DNA from: Diadophis punctatus similis
Lineage: Eukaryota > Chordata > Lepidosauria > Squamata > Dipsadidae
Length of the DNA stretch: 64,000 bases
Direction: 5' to 3'
Assembly: GCA_023053685.1 (NCBI GenBank)
Contig: JALIGW010000002.1
Coordinates: 165,175,034 to 165,239,033, forward strand
Part shown: positions 1 to 10,751 of the stretch, in pieces
Numbering within the stretch: position 1 is the first letter of the stretch
Layout: every line of letters starts with the position of its first letter
Program-made: the position numbers and the translations under genes
Notes under the pieces: model-generated
What the model saw: the letters and a program-made list of their open reading frames with translations, nothing else
Told to the model about the DNA's origin: nothing
Databases searched by the model: none

Positions 1-383
1 ACCTTATTTTTCCAGATATCTGTGATGTCAATCAGACTGGCACATATTGTATGATTCCAGGGTCACTATTTCACTATCCCTGTCAAGGGCATTAATTTGG
101 TGATTCTCTGTGCTGTGAATTGTCACAATGATTTGTGAATTCACAAATTCAGACCATCTGCACATACTCAAAGGGTTACTGTATTAACAAGAGTATGAAG
201 AAATCTCTGCCCCAATAAACAGATAAATTTGGTGGTAAAATGAAAGTAATCTCTTTGCTGAGATTTCTATAACCCCCTTTCCTTTCCAATAAATCTGGTT
301 GAAAAAAACTTCTGATAAATTTGCTTTGAATGTCAAAAGCTTGACATTCATCCTGGTGACTCTTTCTAAGGAAAGCTATCTTC
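1..383. other. Intergenic, no recognised feature
   Basis: AT-rich DNA with no supportable gene or repeat boundary. It leads into the degraded LINE remnant that begins near 400. Confidence 0.4.
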
Positions 384-399
384 TTGTTCTTGACCTGGA

Positions 400-542
400 C
401 CATGCAAATGACTGGGAACAGAAGGGAACACAGAACAGGTCACCAGTACCTTAGTTCAACATCAGCAATAGGTATACAAAGACAAGTTGAAAGCCTCCTT
501 CAAGTTCCTGGATATCGACACCACCACCTGGGAAACCCTGAC
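400..542 (+). mobile_element. Degraded LINE reverse-transcriptase tail, left piece
   Basis: Translated from 475, the sequence reads YKDKLKASFKFLDID and continues TWETLTRWIKV. This resembles the widespread C-terminal region of LINE endonuclease/reverse transcriptases (consensus-like YKDxLKxxLKxxxID). Upstream the frame is broken. The continuation lies at 2539-2760, on the far side of a younger retroposon insertion, so both pieces belong to one pre-existing element. The exact LINE clade is not determined. Confidence 0.5.
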
Positions 543-559
543 AAGATGGATCAAGGTGG
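543..559 (+). repeat. 17-bp target-site duplication, left copy
   Basis: AAGATGGATCAAGGTGG occurs here and again, identical, at 2522-2538. It brackets the HAL1-like retroposon. The length is typical of L1-type target-primed reverse transcription. Confidence 0.9.
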
Positions 560-2521
560 GGCTTCCGGTTCCGGCTCCGACGGCGTCGCTGGCGCTCTTT
601 GCAGGGCGCACCTCCGATCTTCTGTAAAAGCCGCCAGAACAGCTGTCTGGCGGCTTGAAAATCTCTCCCCGGGCGAAGGGGAGAGATGAGAGCGAGACAG
701 GTGGGGTAGAGCCCTCCTAGTGCCCTAAAAACCAACTTAGGGCGCATAGGGTAAGGGCTCCCCAGGTAGCCTGTCTGCTGCTCCGGAAGATTGGAAGCCT
801 CCGCTCTAAAAGCGGAGCAAGATGCCGCGACCACCGCTGCTGCTTAATTTAAAAATACAGAGAGCAGCCAGAAGAAGACAGGAGTCCTGGAGGTAATAGT
901 TTGTACTTTAACTCCATTCCTGGGTTTTTAAGATGGAAGAAACAAAGTAACTTAATAAGGAGTGGCAACAAGATGGCGATTGGCAACGGTGGTGTAAAAG
1001 AGAAAGTTATTTTTGCTTTGTTACCAGCCCTTTCCTCTGGAAACCTTTGATTTGAAGGATGATTTTTTTCCCTTTTTTTTCTCTTCTTTGGAATTAAGTT
1101 ATAGTTTTATAGAAGGAAAAATCTAAATGGCTCTGGACTTGGAAAAGAATTTTCTTTTTTAAGTAAAGATCTGGGTTTCCTCTTCCTCTCTTCTTTGTCT
1201 TTTTTTTGAAAACATTGAAATGGCTTCTAAACTTGAAAAGACTGTAGTGAATAAAAGAACTGAGTACTCCTTTGATCATATTTTAAAGAAACAATCTATG
1301 CCTGATTCTTTAACACCTGAGACTTTTTTTAATACCCTGAAACTTATGAAAAATGAGTTAATTTTAGAATTTAATTCAAAACTTGCTGAGATAGAAAAAA
1401 AATGCAGGCTGCTATGGAGATGAATCTACAATTGAGAGCGGATGTGGTGAAAGTTTGCAAAGGATTAGCAGTGAATATGGAAATTTTGGAGAAGGATTTG
1501 GAAAAAAATAAGCAAAATATAACAATTTCAGAAGAATATATAACCAAGGTTCAAAATGATATATTAAAATTGGAAAAAGAAGTGATGATCTCTCAATTTC
1601 AAGAGATGAAATTTGCTATAAGAGTCAGGGGCTTGAAAGAAAAAAAATTTGAAAATCTGAAAGAAAGAATGACAGAGGCACTGGAGCAGGTGTCTGGATT
1701 GTCTAAAGATGAATTGGCTACAAAAATCGATAAAGTATACAGAATTAATTCTTGGTATGCAAAACAAAACCACTTGCCAAGGGATATTGTAATATACTTC
1801 ACTACTAGAGCTTTGCGAAACAGAATCATACAGGCGACTTATAATAAAAATCTTCAGGCAAATGGTCAAGAAATAAAGATATGGAAAGAAATCCCTGCCA
1901 AGATGCTTAAAGATAGAAGAGAATATTCTTTTTTGGTTCAGGAATTAAAAATACAAAATTTACAATATAAATGGAATGTACCAACAGGAGTAACTGTAAA
2001 ATTCTTGGGAAAAAGATATGGACTAAATACAATAAAGAAAGCTACAGAATTCTACATCAATGTTTTAAAGGCTGATATTTCTAAAATTCCAGTGGAAAAA
2101 GGCATGGAAATAAGGGAGGAGGAGAAGGGAAATCCGGATATACGTGATCAAGAGGAAATAATTCCGAAGATTCCAAAAGAGTGGCAGAGCCAGACAGATG
2201 TTTATGACGTGGATAAGGAGACGGAGGAATGGGATCAGATGACAGCTGAAGCGACAGATTGGAAATGGCCAAAGGACAGATGGTGTTGAAACTTATAGGA
2301 TGGTTGGAAAGATGAACAAGATTGTAATCATTTTTTTCTTTTTTTTCTTTTCATATGTTGTATTAATATTGTCTATTAATGGTATTATATTTTATTTCTA
2401 GATTGTTTTTTAGATATATATTATATATTTTGGAGTTATAAATTTGATATAGAGTATTTCGTTATCATTAATTTGGGGACCTGAAATATTAATATTGTTT
2501 ATTGATGGTATTTTCATATCA
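560..2521 (+). mobile_element. L1-type retroposon carrying only ORF1 (HAL1-like)
   Basis: The insertion has a GC-rich 5' leader (about 560-840), a longer AT-rich leader, an L1 ORF1-type reading frame (1220-2289) and a short AT-rich 3' tail (2290-2521). No reverse-transcriptase ORF2 follows before the right-hand 17-bp duplication at 2522. The perfect duplication shows that this is the complete inserted unit, not a fragment of a longer L1. Mammalian HAL1 (half-L1) elements have the same layout. There is no clean poly(A); the element ends in an AT-rich stretch. It could instead be a single L1 copy that lost ORF2 before or during insertion. Confidence 0.75.
1220..2289 (+). pseudogene. LINE-1 ORF1 protein (RNA-binding chaperone), one frameshift
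   Basis: Two overlapping frames (1220-1423 and 1402-2289) make one ORF1p-like protein of about 360 residues. The break is at a run of eight A at 1395-1402; one missing A explains it. Residues 1-120 of the second frame are Lys/Glu/Leu-rich and suit the trimeric coiled coil. Next comes an RRM-like part (IRVRGLKEK, then LPRDIVIYF) and a C-terminal domain (IKIWKEIPAKMLKDRREYSF, GVTVKFLGKRYGL). In L1 this protein coats element RNA and acts as a nucleic-acid chaperone in the retroposition particle. The acidic C-terminal tail ends at TGA 2287-2289. Apart from the frameshift the frame is open, so the copy is fairly young. Confidence 0.8.
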
Positions 2522-2538
2522 AAGATGGATCAAGGTGG
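2522..2538 (+). repeat. 17-bp target-site duplication, right copy
   Basis: This is an identical copy of 543-559 and marks the 3' boundary of the HAL1-like insertion. Confidence 0.9.
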
Positions 2539-2760
2539 TGCACGCTGATCCACCAAGGCTGCCAGACATCTGAGGACAGAAGAACCATAGCACAAGAGAA
2601 GCGAGCACTCCGCAAAGCCACAGCTTCAAATGCTGCAACAATGGTGCCCACACGTCTGCCCAGCATGTGGCAGAACATTTCGTGCCCATATAGGCCTTAC
2701 CAACCACCTGTGGACACATCGTGGACAGCCCACAACCTGTTAGATGTCAAGGTCCTCTTC
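2539..2760 (+). mobile_element. Degraded LINE C-terminus with C2H2 finger, right piece
   Basis: Around 2643-2720 one frame reads CPHVCPACGRTFRAHIGLTN followed by HLWTHR. This is a C-x2-C...H-x3-H zinc finger of the kind found at the C-terminus of many LINE reverse-transcriptase proteins. The upstream frame (VVHADPPRLPDI) carries stops, so the element is dead. It continues the piece at 400-542 directly once the HAL1-like insert and one copy of the duplication are removed. Confidence 0.55.
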
Positions 2761-2764
2761 GAAC

Positions 2765-3690
2765 ACGATGCACGAACATCATCAGCAATAGATAGATTCA
2801 CAAACTAGTCAATTGACTACTGATGTTCCTCAGATGATGCAGCAATTTGAACAAGCCAGCTATAGCTATTATCAATGCATCTTCTGCCATTTCTGCTCTT
2901 TCATTATCCTATTACACTCTGCAGGTGGAAGGCAAGTTGAGTGGGAAGGTATTTTTTTATTATCTTTTCAGAGTCTGGAAAAGAAGATGATAGTTTAGAA
3001 ACCATCACCACAAGCCTGGAACACTTATATTCTTCCATTATCATCAAGGAAGCTCACAGGTAGCTCCCTTCCTGTCCATTAACAAGGATGTGAAGACACT
3101 TCCACCCTAAGCCACCTTTAAGATAATTTAGATACTAAAAGGAAAGCACTCACTTGCTAAATTTTGTGTAATAGCTTCTGCTCAAGATAGCAACATTTCT
3201 TTATACAGAGGTGTATAAATCTTGCTTTTGGGTAAAACCAGCTGCCAAAAATTTAGCAGATAGCACAGTGAAGATCAGATCCTTTACTTGAACCTGTACC
3301 TTGACTGCGAATGTTCATTGCACAAGCCATCCATCTTCCCCTTTATTAGATGCCTACTCTTAAAGATACTTTCTGCTTCTAGGTTGCAGCAATGGCTCTG
3401 GGAAAGAGAGGGAAGATGGGAGCTTTATCTGTGAATAAAGCCCTAATATTGCTGGCATTCCATAAGCAGATCAAAGCAACTTTATTCCAATGCATGTTCA
3501 GACCTTAATTTATAATAATATTTCCTTCCTAAAATCTTTCACCTGTAGTAGGTTGCTATGCAGGTGCAATACTGCTGGTGATGAAAGTAGCTATTTAAAT
3601 AATGCAGGTAAGCAAGCTATTAGTTCAATATCATCTTTCAAATTCATGTTACTGCTGAAGGAACAATAGATTCCACCTGACATTTAACAT
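2765..3690. other. Intergenic, no recognised feature
   Basis: Non-coding DNA of ordinary composition. I see no repeat ends, convincing ORF or RNA gene. Confidence 0.4.
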
Positions 3691-3691
3691 T

Positions 3692-3842
3692 TAACATATT
3701 AACAGAGTTGGAAGGGATCTTGCAGGTCATCTAGTCCAACCCCCTGCCCAAGCAGGAGACCCTACATCTGCCTCTACCTAAGATAGAACTCACAACCTCC
3801 TGATTGTGAGGCAAGAGCTCCACCTCTAGGCCACATAGTCTA
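3692..3842 (-). mobile_element. tRNA-headed SINE with CR1-type 3' tail
   Basis: Read on the minus strand, the sequence begins with a tRNA-like head (GTGGCCTAGAGGTGGAGCTC, then GGTTGTGAGTTC resembling a Pol III B box). It ends with the typical CR1 3' terminus (GGGGTTGGACTAGATGACCT, then CTTCCAACTCTGTTA). A Pol III head joined to a CR1 tail is the structure expected for a SINE mobilised by CR1. A hAT MITE has inserted next to its head at 3846. Confidence 0.6.
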
Positions 3843-3845
3843 GTA

Positions 3846-4033
3846 CAGAGGCCCTCAACCTTTTGGACACCAGGGACCGGTTCCATGGAGTAAGGTTTTT
3901 CTGCGGACTGGAGAGGGTGTGGTTTCGCGTGCTGCCTGCATCCCGCAGATGGGGCTTTGCTTCTTTGCATGGCCCAGTTACTGGCATGACATGGACCAGT
4001 GCCGGTCCATGGACTGGGGGTTGGGGACTCCTG
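3846..4033 (+). mobile_element. hAT MITE, CAGAGGCCC...GGACTCCTG family, copy 1
   Basis: A 188-bp element beginning CAGAGGCCCTCAACCTTTTG and ending GGGGACTCCTG. It is flanked by near-identical 8-bp duplications (GTCTAGTA at 3838-3845, GTCTAGTG at 4034-4041). A second copy with the same ends and length lies at 50124-50310. Imperfect terminal inverted repeats and 8-bp duplications are diagnostic of non-autonomous hAT elements. Confidence 0.8.
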
Positions 4034-4041
4034 GTCTAGTG

Positions 4042-4115
4042 ATTCCTGCACTGAGCAGAGAGTTGGATTTCTCTCTAAGATGTGTCCCAAGGGCATGATT
4101 CTATGATTCTAGGAA
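4042..4115 (+). mobile_element. CR1-type 3' end fragment
   Basis: GAGCAGAGAGTTGGATTTCT followed by ATGATTCTATGATTCTAGG matches the 3' terminus and octamer tail of CR1 LINEs or CR1-tailed SINEs. It is short and diverged, and oriented opposite to the SINE at 3692. Confidence 0.5.
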
Positions 4116-4151
4116 TGTGTGAAGAGTCCCCAAGTTACTGCTAGCATTTTC

Positions 4152-4807
4152 TTTTCTTTTCTTTTCTAATTTTTTTATTATTAAACACAAACAAAAATAC
4201 AACATGGAACAATACAAAATACAACATGGAACAATACACACACAAAACATACAATTAGGGGTATTCTGTCCCCCTATATACAATAAGCTTTCATCGGGTA
4301 GCATCTTTGTTTATATTATCCGTAAATAAATATATTTATCTTTTTATTTACTTGGTCTTTAAATATATAGCATATTCTTACTACTTCTATACATAATTAA
4401 TTTAAACAATAGAATTGCTATCTTAATACCATAGATAACAATTACACTTCATCATTTACTTATTCTTTCTCTCTCTCTACTAATCATAGACTTTATTCCA
4501 TAAAATATAATAAATTAATAATTGACCCTAATTTTTCTTTTACTAACATAGTTTCATTAAATCTTTTTTGAGATAGTAAAGATGAGATTGTTTTGATGAG
4601 ATTTGGTAGCTATTTCTTAACTATTTTAGTAGTTATTATTGTACTTATCATATTAAATGATTCACATGTATTTTTCTAAAATACCATATAGAGGGTTCCC
4701 CCCCTTATAAATTAAACTATATAATCTGTTATACTGCAAAGATTGTTATCCAAGGTACCTATATCACAATTTTATTTATATCGTATTGGAAATTTTTCAT
4801 TATCTTG
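4152..4807 (-). mobile_element. L1-type 3' fragment flanked by 16-bp duplication
   Basis: The left edge is a T-rich stretch (a poly(A)-like tail read on the minus strand) followed by AT-rich, non-coding 3'-UTR-like DNA. TACTGCTAGCATTTTC at 4136-4151 and TACTGTTAGCATTTTC at 4808-4823 differ at one base and form a target-site duplication. The tail orientation and duplication length indicate a 5'-truncated L1-type retroposon. No coding remnant was recognised. Confidence 0.6.
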
Positions 4808-4823
4808 TACTGTTAGCATTTTC

Positions 4824-6636
4824 ACAGCAACATTGCTCTCCAATAAATCCCCACATTTTAAAGTCCTAGATTCTTCTACCAACTTTGTATGAGTGTTATC
4901 AATCTGCACACCTGGAAGTTGTTGCAAGAAATTTTGATATCTTTAGCAGAAGTATGAAAACGTTCGAAGTACACAACATTTCCCTTCTCATCATTGTCAT
5001 TTTATATTTTACTGTTGTGTTTATATTGTTACCATTTAAAAATAATAATATTGCATTTTAAACATACAACAAAAGATGCAAGATCATTCCGAGTCTACCA
5101 TTACTGAAATATGTCAAGCTATTGTAAAGGTAAAATAAAGTTGAAAGAAACCTTGATCATTTTGTGCATTTAAAGTACAGCTCCTGTTTGCTCTGATTAA
5201 TTTTTTAATAAAGATTTTTAAATTTTCTTTGAAAAATAATATAAATGAAAAACTGGTCTGAAGATGACACTAAAATGAGATAAAAATTTGATTTCTAAAA
5301 TAAGATAGAATATAAGTTTTTAATTTCTGACCATTATGATGCAGTCCCCAGCAAGTCCACTAGATGGTACTATATTAAAATAATGATTTGAGTTTTTGGG
5401 GTGTGTTTTTTTATCAAGATGTTATAAAATAAAGAGAATGAATGATGTTTTGAGGAATTTTAGGTAGCATGATCTGAAATGACAAATTCATTAGATAAAT
5501 TGTATTCAGATAAATTTATTTTCCTTAAATATGTTTTTAAATGCAACTCCATATTGTACCTGAATTCCCAGAAATCTGGAATCAATGGTATGGTCACTCC
5601 TATTAATTTTGATTAAAATAAACTAAACCATAACAAAAAATAAGTTCTACATATTCATATAAAATATTGCATTTTACCAACTCTATTGCATTTCTTTGCT
5701 TTCTGTTATCTATATTTCACCAACACAGACGTAAAAAAGTAAAATTAAGAAAAACCAAAAATCCTCTACAGCAGATAAATCTTAAAATGTTTATAGATTT
5801 ATAGCTTGAAATGTCCAATCACAAATACACAGTGGGTGGAGGGAGAGCGGACATAGTTTGGAAGTCAACATTAATCAAGCGGATTCGGGAAATACAAGAC
5901 TTCAGGGAAGCCCATGTGAATCCAAGTAAGTTTAAGTTCTTATGTTCTTTATGATGACGCATCTGCGTAACCAAGAGACTGATTAAGAAATGTGATTATG
6001 CATCTGACTAAACAGAAGTTTCTATTATGACTTCTCTTATTGTTTAAAATGGTAGTGCGTAATAGAAAAGGTCTTTATGGAGATACGGGTTTTTTTTTAT
6101 CCTATGACATTCCAGAGATGATGATAATCCCCTCTGGTGATCCACTCCATGTTATGTGTTACGGGCCTTCCCAAGCAAGGGTTCACACCAAGTTAGGAGA
6201 TTGTGGATTGGCAATGCTGTAGACAAGGGTCCGTCTGACACAGCCCATCTCATTCAAATAGAATCAGTAACCAGTCTTTTTCTTACAGCTTCCCTGTTGC
6301 TGGTTGCCTTTCTCTTAGACTCCTGACAATTTTCTTGTAAATGATACACTGGAGTGTCTTAATGATGGAGCCAATTATTGGGTGCAGGGAAATAACAAGC
6401 TGCTGTGAGCCTCAGTGAGATTAATTTCAATTATTGGAATAAACAGAAGAACTGCTCAATGCACAGCGGTTACTGAAAGGACACCAAAATTGTGTGTGTG
6501 TGTGTGTGATATTAACGTTCAGAAATATTCAAGTATACAGAAAGAAACAAACACAGGTTACTTTCTAATTAGTATTTTTTTAAAATGTTTAAAAACACCA
6601 TGTTACCTGAAGATGCTGCAGCGTCTCCATCTAAGT
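4824..6636. other. AT-rich intergenic DNA
   Basis: AT-rich unique sequence with stops in all frames. It contains a short (GT)n run at about 6493-6509. No gene, RNA or repeat boundary can be supported. Confidence 0.4.
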
Positions 6637-7164
6637 CAGTGGTTCCCAACCTTTCTAATGCCGCGACCCCTTAATATAGTTCCTCATGTTGTGGTGACCC
6701 CCAACCATAAAATTATTTTCGTTGCTATTTCATAACTGTAATTTTGCTACTGTTATGAATCGTAATGTAAATATCTAATATGCAGGATGTATTTTCATTG
6801 TTACAAATTGAACATAATTAAAGCATAGCAATTAATCACAAAAACAATATGTAATTATGCCAGATCAGAAATTCTTGGGCCAATCTTTGCAAGAGCACAA
6901 GGAATATCATCTTCCACAACAAGTCTACTTCTGAATTTAGACCATAACCAACAAGTGTACAGCAATATTTCTCAAACTCAGCAACTCAACAAACGCCTCT
7001 TGCCGAATGGCACCTCTCCTGACCAATCGGAGGGCTTGGGCGAGTTGAGCCGATATGGCCAGGCTTGTAGCAGTGGGGGGAGGAGCTGAGGATGCCGGGG
7101 CGACCCCTGGGAAATGGTCATTCGACCCCCAAAGGGGTCCCGACCCCCAGGTTGGGAACCGCTG
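6637..7164 (+). mobile_element. SPIN (Space Invader) hAT transposon, internally deleted, 528 bp
   Basis: It starts CAGTGGTTCCCAACCTTTCT and ends GGTTGGGAACCGCTG, with perfect 8-bp duplications ATCTAAGT at 6629-6636 and 7165-7172. The interior (TTAATATAGTTCCTCATGTT, then TGTGGTGACCCCCAACCATA and TTATTTTCGTTGCTA) matches what I know of the 5' region of SPIN, a hAT family reported as horizontally transferred among tetrapods. The right part (GACCCCCAAAGGGGTCCCGA) matches its 3' end. No transposase is encoded, so this is a non-autonomous deletion derivative that needed a SPIN transposase in trans. Confidence 0.85.
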
Positions 7165-7172
7165 ATCTAAGT

Positions 7173-7848
7173 CCTACTGGCTTTATTTCCAGAAATGATT
7201 TTGCAGAAATTAACAGACTATTAAAAGTTGGTTTCCACCACTATACAAAGCATAATTAAAATGACTGATGACTGGTTAGTTTGAATTGCCAATCCATCTT
7301 GGACATTTCCAGTCCTACTTACCAAACTTTCAAATAACTACTTGGTGGAATCTTTCTTGGCTTCGTCTACCAGACAAAATCTCAAAATCTGAATTTGTCA
7401 CAGGCTGACCTCCCGATAACCTTCATTGGTGAGCTATTCCTAAAGTAAAGTTCCAGATAGAATCATCTAGATAATATTTTATTGTGATTTGTATCATTTC
7501 CAAGGAAAGTAGCAATTGGTGAATTTTTTGTGTGTCTTGATTGTTAACTAGAATTTATTTGGTCCTTTGCTTGCTTGAATGTGGCCCTCTTTGCATGCCA
7601 GGTTGCTTTCCACATACTGTATATTTGACTGGTTTTTAATGAGATCAAAGTAGAATCTTGGAGGGGAGGGGTGCCTATGGTAAAAACAGACCAAATTGCA
7701 GTTGCAGCATTGGAATTGAAACCCTCCACCTTTGTACATACATGTGACATCAACACACATGCCAAAAGGGGAAGCTTCCATTGCAATGCTATCATATCCA
7801 GTTTGGATCTCCCCTACAGATCCTGCTGGATCAAAGAAGGCTCTAAAA
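7173..7848. other. Intergenic, no recognised feature
   Basis: Non-coding DNA with no repeat ends or RNA gene recognised. Confidence 0.35.
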
Positions 7849-8051
7849 CAGGCATGTCCAACCTGCAATCCTGGACAGCTGCAATCCTGGACACCTAGTA
7901 ATGCAGCCCTGCAAGATTGTGATCCTTTAACATTATTATGTGATTTTTAATGATATTTAACTATATAATATTTAACTATTTTATATATGGCCCAAGACAA
8001 TTCCTCTTTGCTCAAGGTAGTCCACGCAAGTCAAAAGGCTGGATACTCATG
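7849..8051 (+). mobile_element. hAT element fragment or MITE (CAGGCATGTCCAACCTG family)
   Basis: A 203-bp segment bounded by perfect 8-bp duplications CTCTAAAA (7841-7848 and 8052-8059). It begins CAGGCATGTCCAACCTG and ends with the diverged inverse (GGCTGGATACTCATG). The interior TATATGGCCCAAGACAATTC resembles Charlie-type hAT sequences. It does not encode protein. Confidence 0.75.
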
Positions 8052-8059
8052 CTCTAAAA

Positions 8060-9412
8060 GGAAAAAAAAATGTTCCCTTCCTAAACACACAATGTCTACA
8101 CAACTGGGTTGTGTGTGTCTGGAAAAAGAATGATGGCAGTGAAATCTAAAAATAAAAAAAAATAGATGTGGAGTGTTTTCACGGCTTGACCTATCTCCTA
8201 GGACTACTTCCATAAATATGCTTGTTATATATGATCGTGTTATTTTCAAAGAACATTATCATGTTTAGAAGCGACCACATAGATGACAGGCGCACTGTTC
8301 TTCTAAAGTATAAGTGGCATCTTATAATGCTGACAAAGATCAGCTTTATCAACGGAGGAAAAATCATCCATACATTAGAACATAAGTTATTTTGTATCCA
8401 GCCCCTCTGCTGCTGAATGTAAGGAAGGTTATGATTAAATGGATGTCCATAGATGAGGGGCTTGTGAGAAAAGCCAATCAATGTGAAAGACGGCGCTATG
8501 CCAGCACTAAATCTAAATTCATTTTAAAATGCAACTCAGCAATTGCATAAATGAAGTCTACTTCCTATGATCCAATTTCCTTGTTTATCCATAATTCCTG
8601 TTGTTCTTTTGAATATCTCAAAAATGGTAAACCAAGTCCACTTTTCTAAATCTAAGATAACAGAGCACAAAATGACAGCTAAATCTTCTTTATGATGTGA
8701 TGTGAAATTTGTGGAAGGTGAATTACTTATCCGGAACTCTGCCAAACTTATCAGATCTATAACATTCATGCTGAGTCAGAGAAACACAAGGTCCACCATA
8801 ATGCTCTGTCCAGAGACCTAGAGAAGGCTCTGCTATTAGCTAGAGAAGATAAGATTGTCAGTTGCAGTTACCTGGAATGCAGCATGTGTCAGAAGTGAGG
8901 CTTAACATATAAGAACTGTTCGGTTGTGGGATAACGTATTCCCTGTAGTCTAACTAAACAAAGAAGAATTGCTGGACTTTGATGTCTCAACTGCAGTTTG
9001 CTTCCGTTTTGAGCCTCTGTTTTGCAATCTGCTTAAGGATATTTTATGAACCGAGCGGCAAACAAAAATCAAGAAATATTGTTTGAAGATGAAATGCAAA
9101 CACCATGAACAAAAATTCATATCAGTGTAAATTGACTCAGTGGTGATATTCAGATTATCTGTGCCTATTCCCCATTGGTAAAATAGGCAAATGTATTCCA
9201 TCGAAGAGGATTAATCATTTTAAAATAGAATTGAATATATTTTACAAATTATGGCAAATTTTTACTTAATAGTAATTTCCTGAGAAATAAATAAAAGCTA
9301 TTCAATCAGCTTAATGATTTTTTTTTTAAAAAACCAGTCTATCTATTATTGAATGTGGAAGAAGAAAGAATGGGTTTCATTTCTTGACATAGAAAGCAAT
9401 CATACTCTCATT
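8060..9412. other. Intergenic, no recognised feature
   Basis: Unique-looking non-coding DNA. Short open frames are scattered on both strands without motifs, splice context or repeat ends. Confidence 0.4.
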
Positions 9413-9420
9413 AGTCTATG

Positions 9421-9734
9421 CCAGGGGTCAGCAACCCGCAGCTCTGGAGCCGCATGTGGCTCTTTCATCCCTCTGCTGTGGCTCCCTGTCGCCGGTCGGC
9501 TCCACAATTGATAGGGCTTTCAGTTAGGACAAGTAGAGGAAAAAGAACACTGCGCTAAGAGGAGACTCTATAGTGGGGGAACCAGACTTCCGGTCGGCAG
9601 AGGAAAAAGGATGCTGCGCTAAGAGGAGACTCTATGGTGGGAGAACCGGACTTCCAGTCGGCTCCAGAATTGAATGGGGGGCTTCTGGTTAGGACCTTTG
9701 TGGCTCTTTGAGTGTTTAAGTTTGCTGACCCCTG
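9421..9734 (+). mobile_element. hAT MITE (CCAGGGGTCAGCAA family)
   Basis: It begins CCAGGGGTCAGCAACCCGCA and ends AAGTTTGCTGACCCCTG, which are clear terminal inverted repeats. Flanking 8-mers are GTCTATGC (9413-9420) and GTTTATGC (9735-9742), one mismatch. The interior holds an imperfect direct repeat of GCTAAGAGGAGACTCTAT (about 9555 and 9615). It is non-coding. Confidence 0.8.
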
Positions 9735-9742
9735 GTTTATGC

Positions 9743-10533
9743 TATGGACCAAACTCGTGCATTTTTATTAGGACCAAGCAAAATGAAAGGAAAATAGCTT
9801 GCAAGCGTCCAGTAATTTACACAGTTCCAATCGCTGCCGTAACGGCAGTTGTTTCCTACCTCCAATATTTAATTGACTCAACATTACTAACAGTCCAGAT
9901 TGCCTTGCAGGAGGCTTTTCCTGCACCTGCCTTTCCTCTGGGAGTTTAAGTAAGTGCCTCCCCTAATGTCCTTTTCCCTGGGCCCTTCTGCCATTTTAGG
10001 GGATGCCACAATACCATCTTGCCTATCTGTTATGTCTCTAGGCAAGTAGGCTTGTTCAAGTGATGGCTAGTGCCCCTTCGGGGAGACAAAGCATGGCTGA
10101 TCCTAGGCAGTGTCAACGTTCTCCGCCATTTTCTCTCCTTTTTCTTCTTCTGTAAGGACTCTAAGAAATACTCAAGTGAGGCGGTGCATTTGACAAGCCT
10201 CGGTCATACCCCTTGAGATAGATTAAGAATATCCTTGCAGGAGCCTAAAACACCATCAATATGGAGAAAATGCTCATCTCGGACATGTATTTGGGTTGGC
10301 ATAGCAACTTCCTTGTCTCTTGCTAAGGCCCATGGTTTTAGAGAAAATGAAACAAAATGGGAGATCTGACTCACGAACTGCTCTGATACGTGACAATAAA
10401 TAACTCTCCTGGTTAAAGAGTGTAGTTCTAATGTGATTTCAGCATATATTCTCAAGAATATTAGCTAATTTTTAGACCACAGGAACAAGGAAGTGTTTTT
10501 CCTGCTTTCATATGCTGAGATTCCTCATCTTGG
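9743..10533. other. Intergenic, no recognised feature
   Basis: Non-coding DNA; nothing supportable. Confidence 0.35.
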
Positions 10534-10541
10534 GTTATTTT

Positions 10542-10743
10542 CAGGGGTGAAATTCAGCAGGTTCTGACAGGTTCTGGAGAATTGGTAGCGGAAATTTTGA
10601 GTAGTTTGTAGAACCAGCAAATACCACTTCTGGCTGGCCCCAGAGTAGGATGGGAATAGAGATTTTGCAATATCCTTCCCCTGCCACGCCCACCAAGCCA
10701 CGCCCACAGAACTGGTAGGGGAAAAGTTTGAATTTCATCCCTG
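10542..10743 (+). mobile_element. hAT MITE (CAGGGGTGAAATTCAGC family)
   Basis: A 202-bp element starting CAGGGGTGAAATTCAGCAGG and ending GTTTGAATTTCATCCCTG. The 8-bp duplications GTTATTTT (10534-10541 and 10744-10751) are perfect. It is non-coding; the interior contains the repeated phrase CCACGCCCACCAAGCCACGC. Confidence 0.85.
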
Positions 10744-10751
10744 GTTATTTT

